From positions 1,507-28,865 of the forward strand of contig NW_014013373.1 of the NCBI RefSeq assembly GCF_000611645.1: 27,359 nt of DNA. The letters run 5' to 3'. Below are positions 1 through 10,300 of this stretch, one piece after another. A program made the position numbers and the translations under genes. Position 1 is the first letter of the stretch. Each line of letters starts with the position of its first letter. The DNA is from Monoraphidium neglectum (taxonomy: Eukaryota > Chlorophyta > Chlorophyceae > Sphaeropleales > Selenastraceae). The notes under the pieces were generated by a model. That model did no database searches. It had not been told where the DNA came from and worked only from the letters and a program-made list of their open reading frames with translations.

Positions 1-249
1 GGGGGTTGATAGGGAGCAGATGGAGAACTGGCCGCAGGGAGGGATCGATGTGGTGATTTGAGGGTGTGTATGTGCGACGCGTTATGATAGACTCGGACCG
101 AGCAGATGAGAAGCCCTCTGTCAAGTGACAGCAGTGCTCCGCTGTGATGGGCGAGCCGTTGGGACGGAGCTGCCTCGCATTGGCAGCACAGCCGCCGGCC
201 CGAAATCGGGCAGGTGGGTGGCGTGAGGGATGCCGGGACCAGAGCTCAC
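1..249. other. No exon seen; probable intron
   Basis: This stretch lies downstream (in gene orientation) of the last exon I can place for the minus-strand aminotransferase. I see no piece of the remaining aminotransferase pattern here, such as the catalytic lysine region, so it is most simply read as the start of the next intron, which runs off the left edge. The open frames in it show no family resemblance. Confidence 0.5.
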
Positions 250-3042
250 TTCGAGGGGCCCGTTGCAGCACGTGCGCCCCGACCTGGAGAAAGGGGGGGC
301 GTAGGGCTTCACGCGGTACCTGCGGCGTACGTTTGAACGCACGCGGGCGACAGGTACGCCCAGATCAGGCACATTTGGACCAGGCAACAACAATCAGGCA
401 TCAAAAAACATGCGCATACGAAGCTGGACGTTCAACGTGACAAACCGTTTGCCAGCCTTGCTCAAGCATGCGCCTGCAAACCAGTTGCGCCGACAACACG
501 ACACGCGCCGCACGGACACATTCGGCACGGGCGTGGTGCCGCAGCATATTCTCCGAAAAGCCGCCCAAACCGCTTGGCTTCCATTCTTTGTCTTGCTGCA
601 TCGTATTCGTTGCAGAAGATCAGCACAAAGGAATGTGACAGTCGTTTTGCATGACATCCCCCCCTCTGCTCACCCAGTGTGGCCCTTGGCCTCCTGCCAC
701 ACGCAGTGAAGGCAGTAGGGGTACTGCGCGATGTGCACCCCCGGCATGAGGGGGCCGAAGTGCTGCCGATACACCACCTGAGGGGGGGGGGGGGGGGGGG
801 GGGGGCGAGGTTGGGGGTCGGCAGGTGATGGACTTTGGGAGTTCGCAATTCTGGTGGTCTGGAGGCTTTACGGTTTTGTTTATCCGTTCATCGGCCAGGT
901 GTGCTGCAGGATGTTAAAATCTTTACGATTTGGGGTCTCAAGGGCGGGTTTTGAACTGCAGAGCATGGGGGCACCTCGGAGCACGAGCAGGGACAGAACG
1001 GACGGGACAGCAGGGGACTGGGGGGGGGATCAGGAGCAGGGAGGGAGGCGCCCACTGCACTTTGGACCGGCCGGCAAGGCCCTGCACACGCGAGTTCCGC
1101 GTGCCAAGCCGACTCAAACTGTGCCCAGAAAGCCTGGCCCGGACTGTATTGATGACAAGCAAGGCGGCTGGGCCCTTGCAGCTGGTCAACGCACCTTGCT
1201 GCTGGTAAGGGCCATCGCGCCGATCGAGCGGCCGTGGAAGCCACCCTGTTGGGTAGGAGGGCGCGGTCTGCTTTTCGTGGGTGGTGGGGCGAGGACGTGA
1301 AAGGTGGCGACGCGCCAGGAGGCGCGGTGCTGCGCATGCAGAGCGGCCAAACTCCTGCTCCCGTCGATGAGGGAGGCCTAGCAGGTGGCAGTCTCTAATT
1401 GCAAGCGCGGGCCGAGCACAATCAGCGCCTCTGCGGACCAACAGCAGCAGCCGCGGCCCCCTGCTGCGGCCCCAGGCCCCTCTGTGCATAAGGGAAGCGA
1501 GGCGACGAGGCCCTGTTCCGGTCCAACCCCCTCCTGTCCCCCGCGACGTGCCAGTGTCCGCCCCCGGCCCCGTGCCCGTCCCCACTAGAAAGAAAGACCG
1601 AGGTCCCTGCCGCTTTATGAGGGGCTCTTGAGGCTGCAGGCGCGGCTCACGTCGAAGGCAATGATGCCCTGGCGCCCCGTGGCCGCCCGCGCGATCTTGA
1701 TCGCATTATCCACCGCCTCGCTGCCGCTGCGGGCGGCGGGCGGGGATGGGACGCGAGGAGGGGTGCGCGCGGGGCGCACCGCGGGGCGTCCGGGCAGGGG
1801 GCGCGATTGGCATGCGTCTCGAGCGCAGATCGCGCATGAGTATGCGCGTGCTTGCACGCGCCCATGCGAAGCGGGGCGCGCAGCGCGCTACCACCACAAA
1901 ACCCCTTTTGCAGCATGCGCACCTGTTGCAGAGGAAGTATGAGTCCAGGTGTTCTGGCATGATGCGCTTCAGCAGGGGGACCAGCGCCGCCATCGGCTCG
2001 TGCGCCCCGACCAGGTTCTGCGATTTCCATGACAAGGGCGTGTTGGGGCACGACCCGACACGCCGATTTCTGTTGCTCAGGCCAGACTTGTGGTGCCGCG
2101 CCGGACTGCGCGGTGCGCCGACCGAGCGGCCCGACGGGCGCTGGGCGCCGCGCTCCGCCGCGCTGCTCGCACCCTCGACGCCGCCGACCCCGCCGCGGCC
2201 CGGACCCTTCCCTTTGCCTGCAAGCGCAGCCGCGCCGACGCAGGCGCCCGCGCTAGCCCGCACCTGCTGCGCGTGCACGATTTTTCCGGCCTGCTCCTGC
2301 ACGGCCGCCACCACGCGCGGGTGGCAGTGGCCCGTGGATGTCACGCCGATGCCTGGAGAGGCACGGGCGGGTACAGAGGCATTGGGCGGCCATCAGGCGC
2401 TCCGTGAACAGGGCGAGGCCCGCGGCTGCGCGGTCGCTCGAAGCGAGACGGGCCGCTCTGTCTCAGCATGGCAGCGTAGCGGCTGCGGCGCCCGCGGGCG
2501 GCTGCGTGCGGCTACCTCGTCAAGTCACAGCAGAGCGATTGCCGGGGCGCCGGCGCCTGGCAGGAGCAACAGTCCTTGGTCTCAAAATCCTGCCGCTGCC
2601 TGCAGCTGGCCGCACCTGACGCCATATCCAGGTACTTTGTCCCATCGTTGCTGTAGAGCCAGCTGCCCTTGCCATGGGTAATGATCACGTCCTGCGGCGT
2701 ATGAATGCAGGCAATTTGGTGGGGATAAGGGCCGGGCGCCCATGGGCGTCGGGGCGTCGACGATTTGCGTGACGCATTGCGTGAGGGGGGCAGAATTGGT
2801 GAGTTGGCAACGGGAGCTGAGCGCGACATGTGTGTTGGTGGACGTGCTGCTTGTGGGGCGCCTTTGCAGCTGCAAAAGACGGAAATGTTGGGCTATGCAT
2901 GTCAGCATCCGCTTTCACGCGGCCCAAACAACCCACTCTTGTAACGCAATTGCAGCTGCTACAGTTGCTGCCCGACGCCGCCGAACGCAGTCAGGCGCGC
3001 CGTGTGGAGGCTGGCGGGCCGGGCGGCAACCACCCGAAACAT
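250..3042 (-). CDS. Class III PLP aminotransferase, 5' part (partial)
   Basis: Pyridoxal-phosphate aminotransferase of class III, the fold of GABA and alanine-glyoxylate (AGXT2-type) aminotransferases. Exons on the minus strand: 3042-2963, 2869-2616, 2352-2264, 2017-1923, 1726-1651, 1245-1195, 777-674 and 283-250. All junctions are GT-AG and keep phase, giving 261 codons. Visible family motifs are GKGSWLYSNDGTKYLDMASG, GHCHPRVVAAV, VHAQQN, the cofactor phosphate-site NSGSEAVDNAIK (about residues 172-183), GGFHGRS (199-205) and YRQHFGPLMPGV. The catalytic lysine and C-terminal half lie beyond the left edge. The proposed start gives MFRVVAARPASLHTARL, rich in Arg and free of acidic residues, like a mitochondrial presequence. 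The first two exons are the least certain part: an ATG at 2829 in the second exon is an alternative start. The substrate cannot be told from this half; an amino-acid or GABA donor is inference. Confidence 0.85.
782..805. repeat. G24 homopolymer serving as splice-site C-tract
   Basis: An uninterrupted run of 24 G on the plus strand. Read on the minus strand it is 24 C followed by tcag, directly before the exon starting at 777, so it is the polypyrimidine tract of that intron's acceptor. Runs like this slip in replication and are hard to sequence, so the exact length is doubtful. Confidence 0.9.
2963..3042 (-). other. Candidate mitochondrial presequence exon
   Basis: First exon of the aminotransferase model. 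The ATG at 3042-3040 opens a 26-codon stretch with Arg, Ala, Ser and Thr and no Asp or Glu. Joining the donor after 2963 to the acceptor before 2869 (preceded by a good pyrimidine run, tttccgtcttttgcag) keeps the aminotransferase frame. The donor (gtagca) is only moderate, and an alternative start exists at 2829, so this exon is a proposal. Confidence 0.45.
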
Positions 3043-4581
3043 TGATAGCCAATCAATTGCGGGCGGTGCTCCCGGCAACGGTGGTCATGCGACAAATCAA
3101 CCCGAAGGGGAACCCACGTTGAACTTGCTGAGCCCTGCCGCCATATGCCGATAAATACCCTGTAATCCACCCTTTTTTAGCTGCTTGGCAGCAGCTGCTG
3201 CTATATCCGACATGGCTGTGCGGCTCTGATCTCGACCAGGTTCACCAGTGACAGTGTATGCTGTATGTAGGGTTGTTAAATGATATGATATGCTACAGTA
3301 ATCTGCGTCCGATTGGCAAAGTGCGCAAAGGACAGAAGGGGGTCAGCACCTACGGCGTTGGCATTCAGGCGGAACAGCTGTGTGCAGTGTGTCATCCAGT
3401 CATGGCGCAGACTCGGCTGGCAGCGTGCCTCATGTGGGTTCCCGTCTACTAGCTTAGACCATGTACAGTAGATTCCAGGTTTTTGGCGATGAAATTGTAC
3501 TGCTGCGATGTTTGTTTCAGAGCCGACTCATGAATTGCCATCATGAGAGGGTCTGATTCATCCCCTTGGGCCAACAGGTCACAGACGGCTCATAATGCAC
3601 AAGGCGGGGCGGGACGCCTTGGTCGTTACACTGGCAGCTGCTGTTGTCCGCCCGTGTGCCTGCTCTCATGCGCGGCGCGGCGCGCCGGCAGCGGCGCTTG
3701 CGCCTTGCCGGCTTCGCTGATCACGCACCCTGTTCCGTGGTGATAGCGTCAAAGCGCGCCACCAAAGCAGCCAACGTCGCAGACGACCCCAGCGCATGGC
3801 CAGGCGCACTCAGCAGCAGCCAACAAAATCACAGGGAGGGCGCGCAGTAATTACTTGCTCATGTGCGCAAGGGATGGCCCAGTGCAGGGCTGAGGGGGAC
3901 TGGTCAACTGCCGTGTGTCGATCAACATGTGCAACAGGGACATGCAAATTAGAGGGGTCCGTCGTATCAAAGAAGCTTGCAATGGAGCTGCAACACAGGG
4001 CATGCAGGCGAGGCCTAATGAGGTGGGGGGGTTAGGGCCAGCATGGGTGTGTGCGACTTGCAACCTGCAGGGATGGCACCGCAGGTGGCGAGAACCTTTC
4101 TCGTCTGTCACGCTTCCAACGCGTGCTTTTCACAATGTTAGGCGCCGCCACCAGATATGCGGCCGGATGGGCCTGCATATGTATTCCTGAGCAGGTTGAA
4201 TTGATTGACGGGTGAGATGCACGCCGGCAGGGGGCTCACACGCGGCCGACGGTTGCCAAATTCAAAAGACCGGCTGAAACCAGGCTGGCCGGGGCGTGCC
4301 TGGATCCCAAGCTGCAACACGGCTGGCTGCCCAGCCGCACAGAGCCAGGGAGGGTTACGCCGTCAGACTGTGCACTTGGTGGCGGAAAACCTGCGGAGGG
4401 CCCATTACGGGTTGGAGGGCAGGACGGCGGCATCAAGGCGCGCAGAGGCTGCTGGAGCGCGCAGGTCGCTCGGAGCTGGGCACATGACCGGCAGCAGCAG
4501 GCGCGGCGGGTGCGTGCAGGTGGGGCAATGCACGGGCGGCTGCGTCCGCCCATACAGCGTACTCACGTCCTTGCAACAGGG
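3043..4581. other. Intergenic region, no gene seen
   Basis: About 1.5 kb between the start of the aminotransferase and the proposed end of the small secreted-protein gene, both on the minus strand. It should hold the aminotransferase promoter on its left side and the 3' UTR of the secreted-protein gene on its right. Composition around 3150-3500 is more AT-rich than the flanks. I found no convincing TATA box, tRNA or conserved coding frame; open frames here lack family pattern and codon bias. Confidence 0.5.
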
Positions 4582-5672
4582 TCATAGGGTCCTGCGCGCG
4601 CAAGTGCAAGCGGCGTTCATGTGTTGCGCGCAGAAACAAACGTTTGAATTGCGATGTGCACACTCAGTGACTCGAGTCCCCGCCGAACCAGCCTCATCTC
4701 GGCCGCCTGTGTACCCGCGTCGCCGGGCCCCTCGCCCTCCCCATACGACACCACCCAAGCGTCACCAGCCTCCCAACCCACCTGTGGTGGCGTTGCTGTT
4801 TGGGGTCTCTTTGATGCACTTGGAGCAGCCAAAGCGCTGCAGGATCTTGCCGTTCTGCAGCGAAAGCATAGAAAGGCGCACTTTTTTTGGGGGGGGGGTC
4901 ACACGGTTTTTTGACTCTGCAATCACCCAAAACCAGGCGTGCCGGGTAAAGCGCAGGCGGATGCCGAAATCGTCGCCGGTTCGGACGCGAGCAAAAGCGT
5001 GGGGCGGTGCGGCAAACGCGTGTCTTGATCGTCAACACGCGTTTGCAGGCGATCGGGTGCTCACGGGCTTGACCAATCGAGAGTAGCCGTAGCCGGGGGC
5101 ACACCCTGCGTTGGGGGTTGTGGGTTACGACACTGGTTTGAAGCGCGGGGTGCATGCACACAGCAGCGGATGCCGCTGGAGAGCGCGGCGAGCCCCCACA
5201 GCCGACGGCGCGCCCCACGCGCCGCACGCCGGGCGCCGCGCTGGTGCGGTTGCACTCACAGCACTCCCCCAGTTTGGGGTCGACGAGGCCCTTGTTCTTG
5301 AGCACGTTGGCCGGCCCGCGGCAGCTCTTGCACAGATAGGAGTTCACAAACAGGGTGCTGCTTAGGGCCTTGAAGATGGTCGCCGGGTCAGTGATGTTGC
5401 GAGCCTGAAGGGCTGCCAGGATCTTGGGCCTGAAGTAGAGCTGCGGGTGAGCGGCAGACGGGCGGGCGCGGAAGGGAGGGGGAGAGGCGGGGCGGGTCAT
5501 GGCAGCGGTGGGGATGGAGGAACGTGTGGAGGGCCGCGTGCGCTAGGTCGCGCGGAGAGGGGGCGCCCAACCACCTAGTTACCTTGCAGCCAGAGCCACC
5601 GTTGACGGCCGTGGTTGTCTGGACGAGTGCCAAAAGCAGCACGGCGGCCGCTGCGATGCGGAGGCGGTGCAT
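4582..5672 (-). CDS. Small secreted cysteine-rich protein, family unknown
   Basis: I do not recognise the family. The model has four exons: 5672-5583, 5440-5228, 4854-4782 and 4706-4582 (TGA at 4584-4582), giving 166 residues. Residues 1-22 form a signal peptide: MHRLRI, a hydrophobic AAAAVLLLALV core, then a small-residue cleavage zone near TTTAVNG. The mature part has paired cysteines: CKSC (67-70), CCEC (90-93), CSKC (111-114) and, in the last exon, CFC and CTC. NRTS and NSNATT are possible N-glycosylation sites. Exons 1 and 2 join cleanly in phase 0. The end of exon 2 is uncertain: the strongest donor (T|gtgagt at 5260) would read into TAA if joined to exon 3, so a weaker donor at 5228 was preferred. 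The last exon is the least certain. Cysteine pairs plus a signal peptide suggest an extracellular or luminal disulphide-rich or metal-binding protein (inference). Confidence 0.6.
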
Positions 5673-6692
5673 TGTGCTGCTCTCTGTGCGCAAGAAGGGT
5701 GCAGCAGGATTGCAAGGGAGAGGTCGGCGGCGCGTGCAACAACGGCCAGGGATAGAGGCTTCGAATAGCGCGTCAGCAAGTCGTAAGAACCAGCGTGAAT
5801 AGTGTTTGCTGTCCCATCTGCGCAAACTAGCTGTCTCCGCCCGCGGCCACCCGACCCCTGTCCGAGCAGCCACCTCGCGTGTCACTTGCAGGCACGCCGG
5901 ATCCTAGAGCTTGAGAGAGGTAAATATGTTGTTTTGGTTGTTGATATCAAACGCCCACCGCATGGATTGCATGTGCGCACATCACCTGGAGCGCGGTGAT
6001 GTCGGCACCAGAAGAAGCCAGCAGAATGTGGGCTGTGGGATTCCTTTGGCAAGTGGCGCCTTGCCAGCTCACACTCGGCGCCAAAGATAGACACGGTCTC
6101 TACTTGCCCAAGCAATTGTGGGCTATGAGTTTCAAGCTTTGGTCGGTGCACCCCTGCGGGCGTATACCCCGACATTGGGTGACCACCACCGCCAAGCAGC
6201 TACCTTGCAGCTCCAACCTCCGAGTCACTCTGGATCCGCTTGTCAAACCACCACCATCCAAAATGCTCGCAATTATCTTTTTGCAGTGACAACGAGATAA
6301 CACTCGTCTTTGCAAGGCCCCACATGCAGCTGCCTTGTTTCCGGCCATGCTGCAACACCTGCCCTGCAGCATATCAAGCCACAGCCTGCATCAATCGTTC
6401 CACGACGGTCTCATGCCAGCTGGTGCATACACACTCGCATTAGCTGGGTTTACCGAGCGTGCATACTTGCACTAGCAGGATGACTTCGACTTGGTGAAGG
6501 ACTAAGCTATAAATGGCCTACTGCTGACATGGATTGTGCAGAGGGTTGAGCCAACAGCAAACGCGATCTCACACACGTCACACAACTCGCAACAAACTTA
6601 TAAGCAGGAGAGCAAGTCAAAGGCTAACTGCAAGAGACACCCTGGGTGCCGTACACAGTGCCAACAAAGCAGGCTGTGTGGGCCGCCACTGA
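5673..6692. other. Intergenic region, no gene seen
   Basis: About 1 kb between the start of the secreted-protein gene and the stop codon of the giant coiled-coil gene, both on the minus strand. It must hold the promoter of the first and the 3' UTR of the second. A TATA-like ctataaatgg lies near 6507 but points to the plus strand, where no gene follows. I saw no TGTAA-type polyadenylation signal on the minus strand here. Confidence 0.5.
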
Positions 6693-7299
6693 TCAGAGCA
6701 GCACATCTTCGAGGGCGCCGCTGCCGCCAGATGCCGCAAACGTGATGGCAGCGCGGGGCGCACTCTCAAACCCGTACCCGGCCGCCACGTCAGCCCCGCC
6801 CCCAAAGCCACCCTCTGCGGCTGCCGCGGCCGGCGACGCGGCGGCCAGGAAAGCCCCCTCGAGCCCGCCGCCGCCGCCGCCGCCGCCGCTGCCGTCGCCG
6901 CCCCACGAGCGCGGCGGCGGCGCCGCCGCGAAGCCCTGGCGCCCGGCCTGCGAGCTCGGGGAACGCCCGTGGCCGGCGGCCCCTCTCGACTTGGCGACTG
7001 CGGTGAGGGCCGCGTGCACCGCCACAAAGTAGACAGCAAACAGCCCTCGCGGCCCCGGGGGCCGGTGCTCCCGCAGCGCCTGGAACGCCCGGCTGCTGGC
7101 GACCGAGGGGACAGCGGCGGCCGCACCTGGCGAGCGCGCGGCGGGCCAGGGCGTGGACATCGCGTCCTGCTGCTGCTGCTGCTGCTGCTGCTGCAGCTGC
7201 GCAAACGCCGTGCGCCGCTCCTCTGCCTCGGCTTGGGCGACAGCCAGCTCGGCCCGCAGCCGCTCGGCCTCCGCTTGGAGCTCCGCCAGCTCAGCGTCC

Positions 7300-7351
<52 letters not shown>

Positions 7352-10300
7352 CATGTTGCTGCCCTTGCTGCTGCTCCTTCTGTTGCACTGCGTCCTCCCC
7401 TCGGTCAGCCGCCGCCGCGGCTCCCTCGCCGTCGCCCTCCCGCGCACCCGCATCGCCGGCCCCTCCGCGCGCCTCGGCCGCCGCTAGGCGCTGCCCCAGC
7501 TCCGCGATCGCCGCGTCGCGGCCCGCCAGCGCCTCCCTCAATTCCGCCACGTCAGCCTCCGCCGCGCGCCGCCCGGACTGCGCCTGCTCCAGCGCAGGGC
7601 GCAACGCTGCCTGGGCCTGGACCACGGACTCCTGGACTGCCCGCTCGAGCTGCTGCTGCAGGCGCGACTCCTGCACAGCACGCATGGCGCGAGCGGGGCG
7701 GCGGGCGGGGTGTGGTTGTGGGGTCGCACACGAAGGGAATTCACATGCGTTGAGGGCCCAGAGGCTGAGTTCATCTGAGCACGCCCTCAGCCTCTTGGTG
7801 GCGCGAAGCAGCTTGTTGGTGTGTTCCCCGTGACGCAAATAGGGTTTAGGGCGTGCGCTTTTCGAGCTTGCTCGCGCACGCACCTGCTCCCGCGCCGCCG
7901 CGGCCTCCGCCCGCGCCTCCTCCAGCGCCGACTGCGCCGCCTGCAGCTGCATCCCCCGCTCCTGCGCCGCGCGCCGCGCCTCGGCCGCGGCCGCGGCCTC
8001 GCGCTCGCGCTCGGCGGAGAGCGAGGCCGCCTCCAGGCGCGACTCCTCGAGCTGCCGCACCAGCTGCGCCTTGCTGGCCGCGGGGCTCGCCTCTCCTGCC
8101 GCCGCGTCGTCTGCGCCAAACGGCCCCGCGCCGCCGGCCGCGCTCGCGCTGCTCCGGCGGGCCGCGGTGCCCCAGCCGCCCCCGGCCGCATCCTCCTCGG
8201 GGCCGAAGCCCCCGAACGGCACGGCTGCGAGTCCTGCCCCGCCCGCGGCCGTCGACGCGGCGCAGTCGGCAGCGCCCGCCGCCGCGTCTGCGCGCAGCGA
8301 GGCGAGGGTGTCGGCGACGCGTGCGGCGACCGTGGCCTCCAGTGCCGCCTTTTGATTTTCCAGCTCGGACGCGGCCGCTGACGCCGCATCCGTGGCTTCG
8401 GCGACCTGGGTTTGCGGCATTTCCACGCACCAGGCAGCGCGGGGTTGAAGCCGGTGAGCGGACAGGCGCCGAGCGAGACCAATACACACACCCGAAAGCG
8501 CCAAAACCGCCACTTGCGTCTCAACCAGCTGGGGTCGACCTGGTGGTTCTCTCGGCTCGGCCCAAGGCTGCGCGCCGCGCCCCTCGCTCGCAACTGTTGC
8601 TGCCGGGTGGCTGGCGCGTGTGAGCTTGCATTCTTGGCGCTGCTCGGGAGCGCTGGTGGGTGCGCGTCTGAGGAGACACGCTGTGGCCCCCCTGCTTGAG
8701 CCTCTTGCACGCACCTGGGCAAACAGCTGGTTCATGTTGGCCTGGCGCGTCTCTAGCAGGGCCGACAGATCACAAATCTGCAAAGGGCAAGGGGTGGGCA
8801 TTAGAAGCAAGCCCCCAGCCTGGCAGGGTCGCAGGCGCGGGCTGGTCACCGGCCGGCCCTCAATCAGTGTAGGCGCCGCGCCCCCTGCTGCGCCCGCAGT
8901 TGGCCTCACCGCTGCTCCCCAGGGCCGATTGGGTCGCCCCACGGGCGCCCGCCCGCGCTCCATGTATCCCCGCCCTCCTTCGTGCCCCCTCACCTGCCGC
9001 TGCAGCGCCGCCTTGAGTTCGACCTCCGAGAGCAGCTGCCCCTCCCGCTCCTCCAGCGCCGCCCGCAGCTCCTCCCCCTCGGCCTGCGAGGGGTGTCAGG
9101 CCGACATCAGAACAAGCCGGGGCGAGGGCAGAACCCTCGCGTCCCGCAGGCACCCGTGGCTCAGCGCATGCAAATGTAAGCGACCCAGTCGGGCGCCAGC
9201 CGGTGCGAGCAAGCGCGGCGGCAGCCCAGGGCTGGATGCAAGATGAAGGCCGCGGCGCGCGTTCGCACCTGCAGCGCAGCGAGCGCCTCCTCCTTGTCAG
9301 CAAGCTCGGCCTCCACCGCCGACAGCCGGGCCGCAGCTTCCTGGAGAGCCGCTTCCGCGTCCGCCAACCTCGCCGCGAGGGCGGCAGCGCCGCCGTCGCC
9401 ATCAGCGGCGGCCCCGCCCTCACCCTCTGCAAGCCCCGGCGCTACGGCATCGCCAGCAGCTTCCCAACCGTTTGAGTTGGCCTCTCCTGCGTCGCCGCGC
9501 GCGTCGGCAGCCTGCTGCTCTGACACCCGCTGCTGCAGCGCCCCAGGCGAATCGGGGCCGCCGAATCGCGCGGGCTCCTCGTCAGCTGCTGCATCCTCAT
9601 CAGCATCCCAGCCGCCCCAGCCGGCCGCGGGTGCCGCCGCCGGCGCGGAGACGGCATCAACGGCGGCGCGCGTTTCTGCCTCCTGCAGCTGCTGCTCCAG
9701 AGCATGGCGCGCGTCGAGGGCAGCCTGCAGCTGCACCTCCAAGTCTACAATGCGCTGCTGCATTTCCTCGAAAGATCTGGAAGCGTCCGTCTGCGCAGGC
9801 TCGGCCCCAGCCTCAGCCTCGCCGTCCGCGTCCCAACCGCTCCAGGCGGCGGCTGGCGCGGCCACCGGCGCGCTCGCCGGCGCGCCAGCCGCGCGCGCCT
9901 CTGCTGCCTGCAGCTGCTGTTCCAGCTCAGCGACCCGCTGCTGCAGCAAACCTGGTGAGGCCGCGGATTGGCCCTGCGCATCGCTTGTGGCCTCCGCGTC
10001 GGCCTCCCAGCCGCCCCAGGCGGCAGCGGGCAGACCAGCAGCGTGCGCTGCGCGCGCCTCGGCCTGCTGCAGCTGCTGCTCCAGCGCCTGGCGTGCATCG
10101 AGGGCTTCGCGCAGCTGCGCCTCGAGATCTGAAACCCGCAGCTGGAGATGTTTTGAGGAGTCCCGCGCATCATCAGCCTGAGCAGGTGCGGCCTCAGCCT
10201 CGCCGTCTGCATCCCAACCGCCCCAGCCGGCAGCAGGCGGCGCATTGGCCGCCGTCGCGGCAGCGGTGGCGGCGCTGGCGGCATGCGCCTCTGCCTCCTG

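Noticed and set aside
888..1588. Overlapping open frames of 149-215 codons on the minus strand and others on the plus strand
   Set aside because: They are intron and antisense sequence around the 51-base aminotransferase exon, with no family resemblance and biased, low-complexity composition.
4205..5086. 293-codon plus-strand open frame
   Set aside because: It runs antisense through exons and introns of the secreted-protein gene, changes composition abruptly and shows no recognisable motif.
5228..5440. Resemblance of YLCKSC and following C-x-C to the eIF2-beta/eIF5 zinc ribbon
   Set aside because: Only the cysteine spacing is vaguely alike. The rest of the domain does not match, and a signal peptide precedes it, which is wrong for a translation factor.
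6500..6520. TATA-like ctataaatgg on the plus strand
   Set aside because: No plus-strand gene follows; the sequence downstream is the 3' end of the minus-strand golgin.
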